From: Paenibacillus periandrae | Lineage (GTDB): Bacteria; Bacillota; Bacilli; Paenibacillales; NBRC-103111 | Reading direction: 5' to 3' | NCBI RefSeq assembly: GCF_022458865.1 | Contig: NZ_JAJNMU010000038.1 | Span: forward strand, 1-64,000 | Length of the DNA: 64,000 nucleotides | Part shown: positions 24,742-32,781 of the stretch, one piece after another | Layout: every line of letters begins with the position of its first letter | Numbering within the stretch: position 1 is the stretch's first letter | Notes under the pieces: model-generated | Told to the model about the DNA's origin: nothing | Database searches by the model: none | Seen by the model: the letters and a program-made list of their open reading frames with translations, nothing else | Translations under genes and position numbers: made by a program

Positions 24742-24783
24742 AAAAGAAAAACCTCTCGCTTCTTTTCACAAAGAAACAAGAGG
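24742..24783 (-). terminator. Riboswitch-controlled intrinsic terminator
   Basis: On the minus strand CCTCTTGTTTCTTT, loop GTGA, AAAGAAGCGAGAGG forms a stem followed by TTTTTCTTTT. It lies between the B12 riboswitch and btuF, as expected for cobalamin-dependent transcription termination. Confidence 0.8.
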
Positions 24784-24834
24784 GCATGCGCTAAATAAAC
24801 GATTACACCAAGCTCGAAGAGCCTGCGATCATTC

Positions 24835-25015
24835 AAGCGCGACGCTCCTTTTTCCTCGAAAGGGACAGTCTTTGCAGCGAACAGGCAGGTTTCCTGACTT
24901 GAGAGTGAGTTTGTACCCGATTGGGTAGTGTCTCCTTTACAGTGGCGGGACCGCGCTGGATTTGCACCAGCTTCCCTTTTAACCCGATAAGCGACAGCTT
25001 ACAGGCACCTGTTCA
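24835..25015 (-). ncRNA. Cobalamin (B12) riboswitch
   Basis: The minus strand carries the conserved B12-riboswitch elements in order: AGGTGCCTGT at the 5' end, GGGAAGCTGGTGCAAATCC, AGCGCGGTCCCGCCACTGTA, and the B12 box GTCAGGAAACCTGCC (24884-24898). A 3' hairpin for the kissing loop follows. It leads into the terminator at 24742-24783 and the btuFCD-cob operon. Ends are approximate. Confidence 0.95.
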
Positions 25016-25030
25016 TGCTTTATTAAGTTG

Positions 25031-25561
25031 TTATTTTTGGGCAATTACTTTTAAAACCTGCATGACCAGATCCTGCTTCTTGGCATTAGCCGGTACAAAC
25101 GCAATCAGATCTTTACCATTGAGCTTTAAATCTGTCAACCACTTCGTTTGTTCCAGAGGTATACCATAGAGATGCTTCTCGACGCCTCCGGATTTTCCAT
25201 CCACGGGGATCTCCATCACACCATCAGGGAAATCCTCAGCTTTGGCTACCGCATCCAGACTGACATAACCGCCCTGCTGACCGAGCGCCTTGAACTGCTC
25301 CTTAGGCACGACAATGATCCCGTTATCGCCAGCGGCAATTTCAACGATCAGCTTTTCCATGGAAAAAATAGGCGTTGTCTGAATTTTAACCGTTGGTGCT
25401 TGTCCCAGTTTTTCTACCAGACTAGCCTCCAGCTTATCGCCTACTTCACTTGGAATGCCACTGCTCGACATCATAAATATCGGCACATCCGCCTTCGGCC
25501 CCCCACAGCCTGTCAAAATCAGCAATAAAATCAACCCTAAACATGCAAATTTCGCCTTCAT
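25031..25561 (-). CDS. Lipoprotein related to solute-binding proteins, function unknown
   Basis: A 176-residue protein with a lipoprotein signal (LILLLILTGC, Cys near 18). The mature part (VPIFMMSSSGIPSEVGDKLEASLVEKLG, later VVPKEQFKALGQQGG, then GIPLEQTKWL) resembles one lobe of an extracellular solute-binding protein but is far shorter than a full one. The ATG at 25561 with GGGAGG is preferred over a GTG at 25582. It ends only some 15 bases before the B12 riboswitch, in the same direction, so it is outside riboswitch control. A link with B12 is not shown. Confidence 0.7.
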   Translation of the reverse strand: MKAKFACLGLILLLILTGCGGPKADVPIFMMSSSGIPSEVGDKLEASLVEKLGQAPTVKIQTTPIFSMEKLIVEIAAGDNGIIVVPKEQFKALGQQGGYVSLDAVAKAEDFPDGVMEIPVDGKSGGVEKHLYGIPLEQTKWLTDLKLNGKDLIAFVPANAKKQDLVMQVLKVIAQK

Positions 25562-25666
25562 CTGTCTCTCCTCCCAGACCAACCAACCAGCCGTCCGTAC
25601 TGAAATCTCACCTCACATCTTATCATAAAAGCTATCATTCCACAAAAACTAATGCGTATGACAAAC

Positions 25667-25695
25667 ACCCTTCAAGCCGTTCTGGCTCAAAGGGT
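25667..25695 (-). terminator. Terminator of the menA / concanavalin-like transcript
   Basis: On the minus strand ACCCTTTGAGCC, loop AGAAC, GGCTTGAAGGGT forms a 12-pair stem (two G-U pairs) followed by GTTTGTC. It lies 59 bases after the stop at 25754. Confidence 0.6.
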
Positions 25696-25753
25696 TATCT
25701 CGGATCCAGCCTCATACACTTAATACTTAGTCAACCTCAGGAAAGCAGCAGCC

Positions 25754-26482
25754 TTAATCCTGATACGTCACTTTAATTGGCGTCCACTCGGCAATAACCG
25801 TTTGGCCATGGACCGATACGCTGCCCTCAGGAGTCAAATCCTTCTCCGTCATAATTCCAAGCGCAACCGTGAATTGATTCAACTTGATTGGCACCTGCCG
25901 TTCTCGCCGAACTTCGACACCATTAACCGCAAAAATAACCTCGTCATTTCCACGATGGTACGTAATTCGATACGTATTGAATTCTCGAGGCTGGAAATCC
26001 GTCTCCTCCTTGAAAATACAAAAGAATCTCGTTTTGTCCGATTCCGGAACCTCTACGCCAGGAAAAGGAAGAATTCCATAGACGCTGGCATACGTATCAT
26101 TTCCCACAAAAAAGTCAAGCGCTGCACCTGTAGTAAAATCCAGCAAATTTAATGAAACAAAACCGTCATATAAATCGTGTGCCGCTGTACCTGTTGTTCT
26201 TGAACGGATTTGCAGCTCAAAGCTGACCTCGCCTGCTTCCGGCACCTGAACAGCATCCACCGAATAATACATATGCTTCGCATTGTCCAGGAACTGCACA
26301 TGATCATGCTTGCGGCTGAGCGGTGCTCGTACATACAATATTCCGTTACGGACGATAACTACAGCGTTTGGTTCCCGATAATTCCAGAAAGATCCGTCCT
26401 GCAGCGGAAAGCCGCCAATTTTCCAGACGTCCTTGTCCGACAAAATGTTATGAAAGTCTCCTAATATGTGTTCTCTGCTCAT
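25754..26482 (-). CDS. Concanavalin A-like, DUF6081-type protein of unknown role
   Basis: A 242-residue soluble protein without signal peptide. Alternating beta-rich segments (VVIVRNGILYVRAPLS, EVSFELQIRSRTTG, FVSLNLLDFTTGAALDFFVGND, FNTYRITYHRGNDEVIFAVNGVEVRRERQVP) look like a jelly-roll lectin or glucanase fold. I associate it with the DUF6081 group, with moderate certainty. No glycosidase catalytic motif is evident. It starts 27 bases after menA with GAGGCGG before the ATG and is likely co-transcribed. Confidence 0.65.
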   Translation of the reverse strand: MSREHILGDFHNILSDKDVWKIGGFPLQDGSFWNYREPNAVVIVRNGILYVRAPLSRKHDHVQFLDNAKHMYYSVDAVQVPEAGEVSFELQIRSRTTGTAAHDLYDGFVSLNLLDFTTGAALDFFVGNDTYASVYGILPFPGVEVPESDKTRFFCIFKEETDFQPREFNTYRITYHRGNDEVIFAVNGVEVRRERQVPIKLNQFTVALGIMTEKDLTPEGSVSVHGQTVIAEWTPIKVTYQD

Positions 26483-26509
26483 CCAAGCCGCCTCTTTTTC
26501 TGGTTGAAT

Positions 26510-27430
26510 TTACTGAAAAATCCCATGTGCCAGCAGCGTCAGAATCATGATCGACCCGCAGCGGACTGTAACACGTAGTGAAGCTCCCATCAAGGGCAGG
26601 TAAGCGACCGATGGATTCTCTGACTTTAGCATACCATATACCTTGTATATAGGAATAACAGTAACCAAAGCAATCAATGAATAATAAGGCAGCACATTGA
26701 AAATGACACACACCAATAACGAAAGGAATGCCAGAAATAGCAGGAAACGTGAAAACTGAATAGCTCTTTGTTCACCCCATACCACGACTAAGGTATGCTT
26801 CCCTGCTTGTTTATCTGATTGCCAATGTAAAAAATGATGATTAAACAAAATCAATGTGGTTAACAGGCCGATCGGCAGCGATAACAGCAGTGCGCGGTAA
26901 TCAAGCTCCATCGTCTGGACAAAATAGCTGCCCATGATCGGTAAAATCCCGAAGGACAGCAGAATAGCCAGCTCACTGTAGCCTTTGCCTCTATAGCCAA
27001 ACTTGAGCGGCGGTGCCACATAGAAATAAGCAATCAGGCCTCCCAGCCCGCCGAAGATCAATACCCACCAGCCTGCATACAATCCAAGCACCAAGCCGCA
27101 TATCAGGGCAACAGAGAATAAAGCCCACGTCAACACAGCAAAGGTTTTCTCCGATAACGTTCCATTAGCCAAAAATCCCGAATTTGTGGAAATCGTTCCC
27201 GAGTTCTCTGCCGCTGCAGCATCAACACCGTTCCGATAGTCCCATAAATCGTTTATCATATTGGAAAATAGATGGGCAGCCCCGGCGCCAATCAAGGTGA
27301 TAACAAAAAGCAGCGGATGAAATATACCTTTCCATGCATACGCCCCTAAAGCACCAAGAATAATCGGAATCATCATAACAGGAATGACTTGGAATCTGGA
27401 TGCCTTCATAAATAATTTCAGTTTGTCCAC
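26510..27430 (-). CDS. menA: UbiA-family prenyltransferase, probably MenA
   Basis: A 306-residue membrane enzyme with about eight or nine helices. The prenyl-diphosphate motif is NMINDLWDYRNGVD (about 60-73, NDxxDxxxGxD), and FNHHFLHWQSDKQAGKHTLVVVWGE (about 190-215) is the second, acidic motif in MenA-like form. The most likely reaction is prenylation of 1,4-dihydroxy-2-naphthoate in menaquinone synthesis. No other men genes are near, so another UbiA substrate is possible. The start is GTG behind AAAGGA. The hairpin at 27458-27487 separates it from the upstream Spo0E-like gene. Confidence 0.85.
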   Translation of the reverse strand: MDKLKLFMKASRFQVIPVMMIPIILGALGAYAWKGIFHPLLFVITLIGAGAAHLFSNMINDLWDYRNGVDAAAAENSGTISTNSGFLANGTLSEKTFAVLTWALFSVALICGLVLGLYAGWWVLIFGGLGGLIAYFYVAPPLKFGYRGKGYSELAILLSFGILPIMGSYFVQTMELDYRALLLSLPIGLLTTLILFNHHFLHWQSDKQAGKHTLVVVWGEQRAIQFSRFLLFLAFLSLLVCVIFNVLPYYSLIALVTVIPIYKVYGMLKSENPSVAYLPLMGASLRVTVRCGSIMILTLLAHGIFQ

Positions 27431-27457
27431 TTGATCAATTCCTTTCTATTACAAGAT

Positions 27458-27487
27458 AAAAAGAACCGAATGCTATCGGTCCTTTTT
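27458..27487 (-). terminator. Terminator overlapping the end of the Spo0E-like gene
   Basis: On the minus strand AAAAAGGACCGA, a six-base loop, TCGGTTCTTTTT forms a stem ending in T. The 5' arm includes the last codons and stop of the Spo0E-like gene. Confidence 0.7.
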
Positions 27488-27739
27488 ACTCTGATTCATA
27501 TACTGATTAATTTTTTCGTCAAGAATCGTACTGAAAGCAACAACCTCAGGAGATGACATGCTTTTCCTTAGAATGACCAGGATCTCCAACTGTTGACGTA
27601 AGCTGCTAATTTCTTCTTCTAACGTCAATAAATCAGAGCCATGCTTCTTGGTCTTTAATAACCACTTTGGTTGCTGATCTTTTTCCCGTATCCAACCGAT
27701 GTGGAAATATTGCCCAAGCTGATACTCTGGAAAAGCCAC
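27473..27739 (-). CDS. Spo0E-like aspartyl-phosphate phosphatase with N-terminal extension
   Basis: An 88-residue protein whose C-terminal half is a Spo0E-type helical hairpin: LEEEISSLRQQLEIL, then SPEVVAFSTILDEKINQYM, which fits the SxxLD signature and helix pattern. Family members dephosphorylate Spo0A-P and delay sporulation. About 38 residues (FPEYQLGQYFHIGWIREKDQ...) precede the domain and are not usual for the family, which often has 50-60 residues in all. The start is GTG, with GGAGGGAGGA upstream. It is transcribed alone. Confidence 0.65.
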   Translation of the reverse strand: MAFPEYQLGQYFHIGWIREKDQQPKWLLKTKKHGSDLLTLEEEISSLRQQLEILVILRKSMSSPEVVAFSTILDEKINQYMNQSKKDR

Positions 27740-27844
27740 GTCAATTCCTCCCTCCTCAAAAATCTCTCAAAAACTACTATACTATAAAGATAACAGCTTT
27801 TGAGATGGAAGGAAACGGGCTTATTTTGTCATTTTTTGACGAAA

Positions 27845-29044
27845 TTATAATTTTCTAACAAAATTACCAATACGGTCAATAGCTTCAATCAGTTGATTCA
27901 CCGAATAGGCGTAGGAACAACGTATGAAGCCTTCTCCACCCAGCCCAAATACGTCACCGGGAACTACCGCAACCTTAGCTTCATGCAGCAATCTTTGGGC
28001 AAATTCATCCGAGCTTAGGCCTGTAGAACTGATGGAAGGAAATGCATAAAATGCGCCCTGCGGCTCATGACACTGCACCCCTATTTCCCTAAAGCTATGA
28101 ACGACCAAACGGCGTCTTTGATTATACGATTCTACCATCCGATCCTTTTCTTCCATACCGTTGCGCAGTGCTTCAAGTGCAGCTACCTGGCCCATTGCTG
28201 GAGCGCACATGACGGTATACTGATGGATCTTGAGCATAGCCTTGATAATATCGGAATGGCCACAAGCGTAGCCCATACGCCAGCCCGTCATGGCAAAAGC
28301 TTTTGAAAATCCGCTAACCAGAATCGTCCGGTCCCGCATCCCTGGCAGAGAGGCAAAGCTCACGTGATTTTGCTCAAAGGTCAGCTCAGCATAAATTTCG
28401 TCGGAGATGACGATCAGGTCGTGCTCTTCAGCGATTTTGGCAATCGGCACCCAATCCTCATAGCTCATGATGCCGCCTGTCGGGTTGCTGGGATAGCTAA
28501 CAATCAAAATTTTGGTTTTGGGCGTAATGCGAGCTTTTACCGCTTCCGGCTTTAATTTAAAATCATCTTTGGCAAAGGTTTCAATACCAATCGGGACGCC
28601 TCCGCTAATTCGTACGATCGGTGAATAGGAAATATAGCTCGGCTCGGCAATCAGGATTTCGTCACCTGGAACAACCAAAGCCCGAAGCGCTAAATCGATA
28701 GCCTCACTACCCCCAACCGTCACCAGCACCTCATCGCTTGGCTCATAGGGTACCTGAAAGGAATCGTACAAATACTCGGAGATAGCTTCTCTCAATTCAT
28801 ATAAACCAGAGTTTGGCGTATACTTCGTATTTCCCCGCTCCAGAGAATACACAGCAGCTTCTCTTATATGCCACGGCGTACAAAAATCGGGTTCGCCAAC
28901 ACCGAGTGAAATAATATCCTTGCTAGCGCTAACCAAATCAAAAAACTTCCGGATACCAGAAGGCGGAATATCCCGCACCAATGGAGCCAAATATCCAGAC
29001 ATGGATTTTACGGAAGTTGAAGGTAGTTCATTATTTTTTATCAT
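27845..29044 (-). CDS. alaT: Class I/II aminotransferase, probable alanine transaminase
   Basis: A 399-residue PLP enzyme. Features: ISLGVGEPDFCTPWHIREAA near 45, YTPNSGLYELREAISEY, SYPSNPTGGIM, and the Schiff-base lysine in SGFSKAFAMTGWRMGYACGH (near 240). It follows an Lrp/AsnC gene by 13 bases; the same pair occurs in B. subtilis as alaR-alaT, where AlaT makes alanine and AlaR activates it. The name rests on this synteny and on similarity, not on a substrate-specific motif. ATG at 29044, with a moderate GAAGGA site. Confidence 0.85.
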   Translation of the reverse strand: MIKNNELPSTSVKSMSGYLAPLVRDIPPSGIRKFFDLVSASKDIISLGVGEPDFCTPWHIREAAVYSLERGNTKYTPNSGLYELREAISEYLYDSFQVPYEPSDEVLVTVGGSEAIDLALRALVVPGDEILIAEPSYISYSPIVRISGGVPIGIETFAKDDFKLKPEAVKARITPKTKILIVSYPSNPTGGIMSYEDWVPIAKIAEEHDLIVISDEIYAELTFEQNHVSFASLPGMRDRTILVSGFSKAFAMTGWRMGYACGHSDIIKAMLKIHQYTVMCAPAMGQVAALEALRNGMEEKDRMVESYNQRRRLVVHSFREIGVQCHEPQGAFYAFPSISSTGLSSDEFAQRLLHEAKVAVVPGDVFGLGGEGFIRCSYAYSVNQLIEAIDRIGNFVRKL

Positions 29045-29057
29045 AGCTCATCGTCCT

Positions 29058-29549
29058 TCACGGGGAGATTAGCAGGCGGGGGTCCTCTTCCTTATCTTCG
29101 AAGATGATGCCGTCCTGTTTGTATTTTTTTAATATAAAATGGGTTTTGGTTGATAATACACGATCAATCGGTGAGAGCTTATTGGAAACGAAGGATGCCA
29201 CTTCCTTCAGCGTCTTACCTTCAATTTCAACAAGCAGATCATAGGCGCCAGACATCAAATAAACGGACTTCACTTCTGGATATAAATAAATACGTTCCGC
29301 AATCGCATCAAAGCCGCGACCACGTTCCGGAGTAATTTGTACTTCAATTAAAGCTGTTACTTTATCGTCATCTACCTTGGACCAGTTCACGACTGTCGCG
29401 TACTTCACGATAACATTCGCTTCCTCCAGCTCACGAATGGCTACGGAAACTTCCGCCTCCGAGGCTCCGAGCATAGTCGCTATTAAGGCAGATGACCTTC
29501 TCGCGTCTTCCTTCAACAGTTCGATAATGCGAATTTTAAATTGCTCCAT
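29058..29549 (-). CDS. alaR: Lrp/AsnC-family regulator, probable AlaR
   Basis: A 163-residue regulator. Residues 1-60 form the winged helix-turn-helix (KEDARRSSALIATMLGASEAEVSVAIRELEEANVI), and about 65-150 the RAM ligand domain (VTALIEVQITPERGRGFDAIAERIYLYPEVKSVYLMSGAYDLLVEIEG). Synteny with alaT suggests alanine sensing. The ATG follows ATTAGGAGGGTCACCGACA, and three tandem hairpin repeats lie directly upstream (29569-29670), so its translation or leader transcription may be regulated by RNA structure. Confidence 0.9.
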   Translation of the reverse strand: MEQFKIRIIELLKEDARRSSALIATMLGASEAEVSVAIRELEEANVIVKYATVVNWSKVDDDKVTALIEVQITPERGRGFDAIAERIYLYPEVKSVYLMSGAYDLLVEIEGKTLKEVASFVSNKLSPIDRVLSTKTHFILKKYKQDGIIFEDKEEDPRLLISP

Positions 29550-29568
29550 TGTCGGTGACCCTCCTAAT

Positions 29569-29670
29569 AGTTTTCAAAAGAAAACTTACTTCGTAAGCTT
29601 CCACTTAGTTTTGCGAAGCAAAACTGACTTCGCAAGCATGGACCTAGTTTTCGAAACTTACTTCGTAAGC
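29569..29670 (-). repeat. Tandem 5' UTR hairpin repeats, three copies, before alaR
   Basis: Units at 29569-29598, 29607-29637 and 29646-29670, separated by eight bases. On the minus strand each starts GCTT(A/G)CGAAGT and ends in a hairpin: GTTTTC-TTTT-GAAAAC proximal, GTTTTGC-TTC-GCAAAAC in the middle and a shortened TTTCGAAA distal. In the middle unit an A-to-G change in the 5' part (TTGCGAAG) matches the extra GC pair in its loop (CTTCGCAA), so both alternative pairings are kept. The proximal unit runs into ATTAGGAGG. Confidence 0.85.
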
Positions 29671-29750
29671 TTAAAAAAACTTATTCCTTCATTTTACACC
29701 CAACAGCAACTTTTTTGCAAAACAAAATTAACAAGGCTTGACTCACAGCA

Positions 29751-29783
29751 AAAAGCCCCATTGGCTAAGGACTCATGAGGCTT
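29751..29783 (-). terminator. Terminator of the GNAT-like gene
   Basis: On the minus strand AAGCCTCAT and ATGGGGCTT pair around a 13-base loop, followed by TTTGC. It lies about 60 bases after the GNAT-like gene. Confidence 0.55.
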
Positions 29784-29840
29784 CGTGGAGAACGTCAACC
29801 AATGAAGGCAAACGTTGCAGGAGGTATAGGAAATATACAA

Positions 29841-30146
29841 TTAGCGAACGGATAACAGCTTGCGCATATAGCTATCGACTTCCCTGTTACGGTACTGCTG
29901 CAGAACGGTAAGTTCACAGGCTGGACTCCCTGATTTACTGTCGTCCATTTGCTCAACAGCTCTGCCAAGCCCGACCAGTTTGTCTTGATCGTAGGCTGCA
30001 ATAATGTTATAGCTTTGGCAAAAGGTTTCATATTGTAAGACATTGGCGTCATGGTCTTCTTCCAATATCGAAGCAAGCAGGTCCTGATAATCACTTTGCA
30101 GCGGGCACTCATTATCCAATTTGATTTGTATCCCTTGATTAGCCAA
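29841..30146 (-). CDS. Short GNAT-like acetyltransferase with degenerate CoA motif
   Basis: A 101-residue protein resembling small GNAT enzymes: LLASILEEDHDANVLQYETFCQSYNIIAAYDQDKLVGLGRAVEQ gives the alpha-beta start, ACELTVLQQYRNREVDSYMRKLL the core. The acetyl-CoA loop, normally (Q/R)xxGx(G/A), reads QQYRNREV without the glycines, so activity is doubtful. It has a TTG start behind AAAGGCGG. It may be a shortened or decaying gene. Confidence 0.55.
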   Translation of the reverse strand: MANQGIQIKLDNECPLQSDYQDLLASILEEDHDANVLQYETFCQSYNIIAAYDQDKLVGLGRAVEQMDDSKSGSPACELTVLQQYRNREVDSYMRKLLSVR

Positions 30147-30221
30147 TTGTGAAACGCCGCCTTTCTAATAATCTTACATTATAATTATACATTTAAATGA
30201 ATTTTTATGCAATTAAAAATT

Positions 30222-30245
30222 AAAAAAACACCTCTTCCGAGGTGC
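30222..30245 (-). terminator. Terminator of cysK
   Basis: On the minus strand CACCTC, loop GGAA, GAGGTG is followed by seven T. It lies 40 bases after the cysK stop. Confidence 0.85.
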
Positions 30246-30284
30246 TTCATAAATTCCGTACCTTTCACTCAGAAAGGAGCTGTC

Positions 30285-31208
30285 TTAAAATATGTCCATA
30301 CTCAAATAACGTTCTCCGGTATCCGGTGCAATACACAAAATCCGTTTGCCTTTACCAAGCTTTTTGGCCACCTGGAGAGCAGTCCAAACCGAAGCACCCG
30401 CAGAAGGACCAACAAGAATTCCCTCCTGAGTCGCTAATTGGCGGGTTGTATTCAACGCATCCTCATCAGATACCTGAACGATCTCATCGTACACGTCCGT
30501 ATTTAAAATTGCCGGAACGAAGCCGGGACTAGTCCCAACCAGCTTATGTGGTCCTGGCTCTCCACCTGACAATACAGGGGAGCCCTTCGGTTCGACTACG
30601 TATATTCGGATGGCTGGGAGCTTCTCGCGCAGCACCTCACCCGTTCCGGTAATGGTACCTCCAGTCCCGGAGGTAGCAACGAAAGCGTCCAGCCTGCCTT
30701 CCATTTGCTCTAATATTTCCACTGCCGTTGTAGTCCGATGAATATCAGGATTTGCTTTATTTTCGAATTGCTGCGGAATGAAGCTGTCCTGAATTTGATC
30801 CCTTAGCTCCAATGCCTTACGGATTGCGCCCGGCATTCTTTCTGCCGCTGGTGTTAAGACCACCTGTGCACCATAAGCCTTTAATATATTAATCCGTTCC
30901 TTCGTCATATTATCAGGCATAATTAAAATGGCCTTATAGCCCTTGGCCGCTGCGTTCATGGCCAGTCCTATGCCAGTATTGCCACTTGTCGGCTCGATAA
31001 TCGTAGCTCCCGGCTTTAGTAAACCGTCCAATTCAGCCTGCAGAATCAGATTATAAGCTGCCCGATCCTTTACACTCCCACTCGGGTTCATGTATTCAAG
31101 CTTTACATAAACCTCAGCATCGTCTTCTCCCGCAAGTCTGCGAATTCGTACAGCCGGTGTATCCCCAATAAGCTCTGTAACATTATTTACCATTCGGCTT
31201 GATGTCAT
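30285..31208 (-). CDS. cysK: Cysteine synthase (O-acetylserine sulfhydrylase)
   Basis: A 307-residue PLP enzyme making cysteine from O-acetylserine and sulfide. Visible: the PLP lysine in YMNPSGSVKDRAAY (about 38-51), the phosphate loop PTSGNTGIGLAM, TGTGGTITGTGEVL for the cofactor phosphate, and GPSAGASVWTALQVA. The ATG follows AAGGGG. The gene is alone between a terminator and the MFS gene. No S-box or T-box leader is seen upstream. Confidence 0.95.
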   Translation of the reverse strand: MTSSRMVNNVTELIGDTPAVRIRRLAGEDDAEVYVKLEYMNPSGSVKDRAAYNLILQAELDGLLKPGATIIEPTSGNTGIGLAMNAAAKGYKAILIMPDNMTKERINILKAYGAQVVLTPAAERMPGAIRKALELRDQIQDSFIPQQFENKANPDIHRTTTAVEILEQMEGRLDAFVATSGTGGTITGTGEVLREKLPAIRIYVVEPKGSPVLSGGEPGPHKLVGTSPGFVPAILNTDVYDEIVQVSDEDALNTTRQLATQEGILVGPSAGASVWTALQVAKKLGKGKRILCIAPDTGERYLSMDIF

Positions 31209-31357
31209 TGTAGTACCCCTTCCTGCAAGATAGCTTACGCTCCTTGCTCCCCATAGCTATGTAACTCCACCGACCTAATTTTATAGCTGCCCATGATTTT
31301 GTCAAGATGCAAATCAGGCAGGAGCCTTAATGATCCAGCGTTATGTTCATCAAAACA

Positions 31358-32647
31358 TTATTTGGAGGCCAGACGCTCGCCTTGATTTTTGTAGAACTGT
31401 CTCATCCAAAGCCAGGCAACTACCGGGGAGCTGCCGATAGAAAGCAGCAGAATATTCATCGCGAGCGGAGAGATCGTTACACTGACCACACCAATAAAAA
31501 CAGCCAAACCTCCGATTCGACCCACATTCAATGACAGCTCACGAAAAATGATATATTCTTCCCGTTTTTTGACGCAATCCGGATCTACACCGATCAAATC
31601 AAACACCGATGAGGTCATAGGAATCGAATACAACGGGAAAAACAAGCCCACGCCGACGCCAAATATGAGCAGTGTCGTATAGTTGACGCCCCAAAACATA
31701 GGAATAATGACCAAAGCCATCATCAGAGCCCCCCATCCCATAGCAGCAGCACGATGTTTATGCTTAAGCATTTTTCCTGCCACCATAAAGCTGACCAGCG
31801 AAATTCCCGAAGTAATTAATGAAAAATTGCCGAGCATCATTTCGCTGCCTGTGCTGGAGTAGACCAGCAATGCAATCAAAAAGCCAAATACGCCTTCGCG
31901 TATGCCCTGGGCAATCAAAGCAAGTGTGACCGTGCGCCACATTGTACCTTTTTTAAACAGACAGCGCGCTGGCAGCAGCCACTCGTATTGTCCTTCTGAT
32001 TTTCTTTTGGTCAAGAAAAAACTGACTACGACACCCAGCAAAAAAATAACGAGCGACATCGTAAAAATCAACCGATAGCCGCTGCTCGGGCTCATATGTA
32101 CGATTAAAAACCCGGCAACCCACGGAGCGATCATCCCCGCAACTGAGCCAAGCAGACCCGTCCAGCCATTAAAACGATCACGGTTATAAGGGTCCGTCAC
32201 CTCAAAATAGACAATATTGAAGGCCAGCCAAAATAAACCGGAGGCGGTTCCCAGTATAATTCCCAGCATCCAAAAATAATCGACTGCCCTATCCCCCAGC
32301 CAGAGCACCAGCATATAAAAGCTTGCCGAAACAGCCACACCCAGGCGAAGGCAGTTCATTTTATTATGTTCCTTCACCCAAACACCAGCAGCCCAAAATA
32401 CGATAGCCATCGCTACATAGTTAATCAGCGCATACCATCCAATTATCGTATAATCATGACTGGCCTTCCATAAATAAACGCTAACGAAGGTTCCCGACAG
32501 AGCTGTACCAGCAGCGAATAATCCGTGAACGGCCAGCAGCAATCGAACTTGTCCACCTAATTTACCTGATTGTTTATCAGTTGGTGCCAATTGGTTGGTT
32601 GATTCGTTGGGTGTTACACCCCACGAGGGTTTAATACCGGATCTCAT
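31358..32647 (-). CDS. MFS transporter, substrate unknown
   Basis: A 429-residue major facilitator with about twelve hydrophobic helices from residue 30 to 415. A soluble N-terminal 28 residues precede the first helix. The inner loop between helices 6 and 7 (FFLTKRKSEGQYEWLLPARCLFKKG) is conserved in a Bacillales group of uncharacterised MFS proteins. The substrate is not evident. ATG at 32647 with GCAGGTGATGG upstream. It is transcribed toward cysK without a clear terminator between them. Confidence 0.85.
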   Translation of the reverse strand: MRSGIKPSWGVTPNESTNQLAPTDKQSGKLGGQVRLLLAVHGLFAAGTALSGTFVSVYLWKASHDYTIIGWYALINYVAMAIVFWAAGVWVKEHNKMNCLRLGVAVSASFYMLVLWLGDRAVDYFWMLGIILGTASGLFWLAFNIVYFEVTDPYNRDRFNGWTGLLGSVAGMIAPWVAGFLIVHMSPSSGYRLIFTMSLVIFLLGVVVSFFLTKRKSEGQYEWLLPARCLFKKGTMWRTVTLALIAQGIREGVFGFLIALLVYSSTGSEMMLGNFSLITSGISLVSFMVAGKMLKHKHRAAAMGWGALMMALVIIPMFWGVNYTTLLIFGVGVGLFFPLYSIPMTSSVFDLIGVDPDCVKKREEYIIFRELSLNVGRIGGLAVFIGVVSVTISPLAMNILLLSIGSSPVVAWLWMRQFYKNQGERLASK

Positions 32648-32715
32648 GTTCCATCACCTGCAAGATAAGAATAGAAAGTCTTTTCTACTCTTCCCTATCC
32701 TGCTATCTTTACTCA

Positions 32716-32764
32716 CAAAAAAAGAGACCACCCTGCGCGGCGAGCCATTGCGCATGACGTCTCT
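32716..32764 (-). terminator. Terminator of the zinc-ribbon gene
   Basis: On the minus strand AGAGAC(GTC) and (GGT)GTCTCT form the outer stem, with an inner GCGC/GCGC pairing, followed by a run of seven T. Confidence 0.75.
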
Positions 32765-32781
32765 AGTGCCAAACAGATGGT

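Noticed and set aside
27768..27803. TCTCAAAA / TTTTGAGA hairpin as terminator of alaT
   Set aside because: The stem is AT-rich with a long loop and lies in the promoter region of the Spo0E-like gene. Too weak to call.
29795..30112. Alternative 105-codon frame overlapping the GNAT-like gene
   Set aside because: The sequence is not protein-like, and the other frame has a better start and a recognisable fold.
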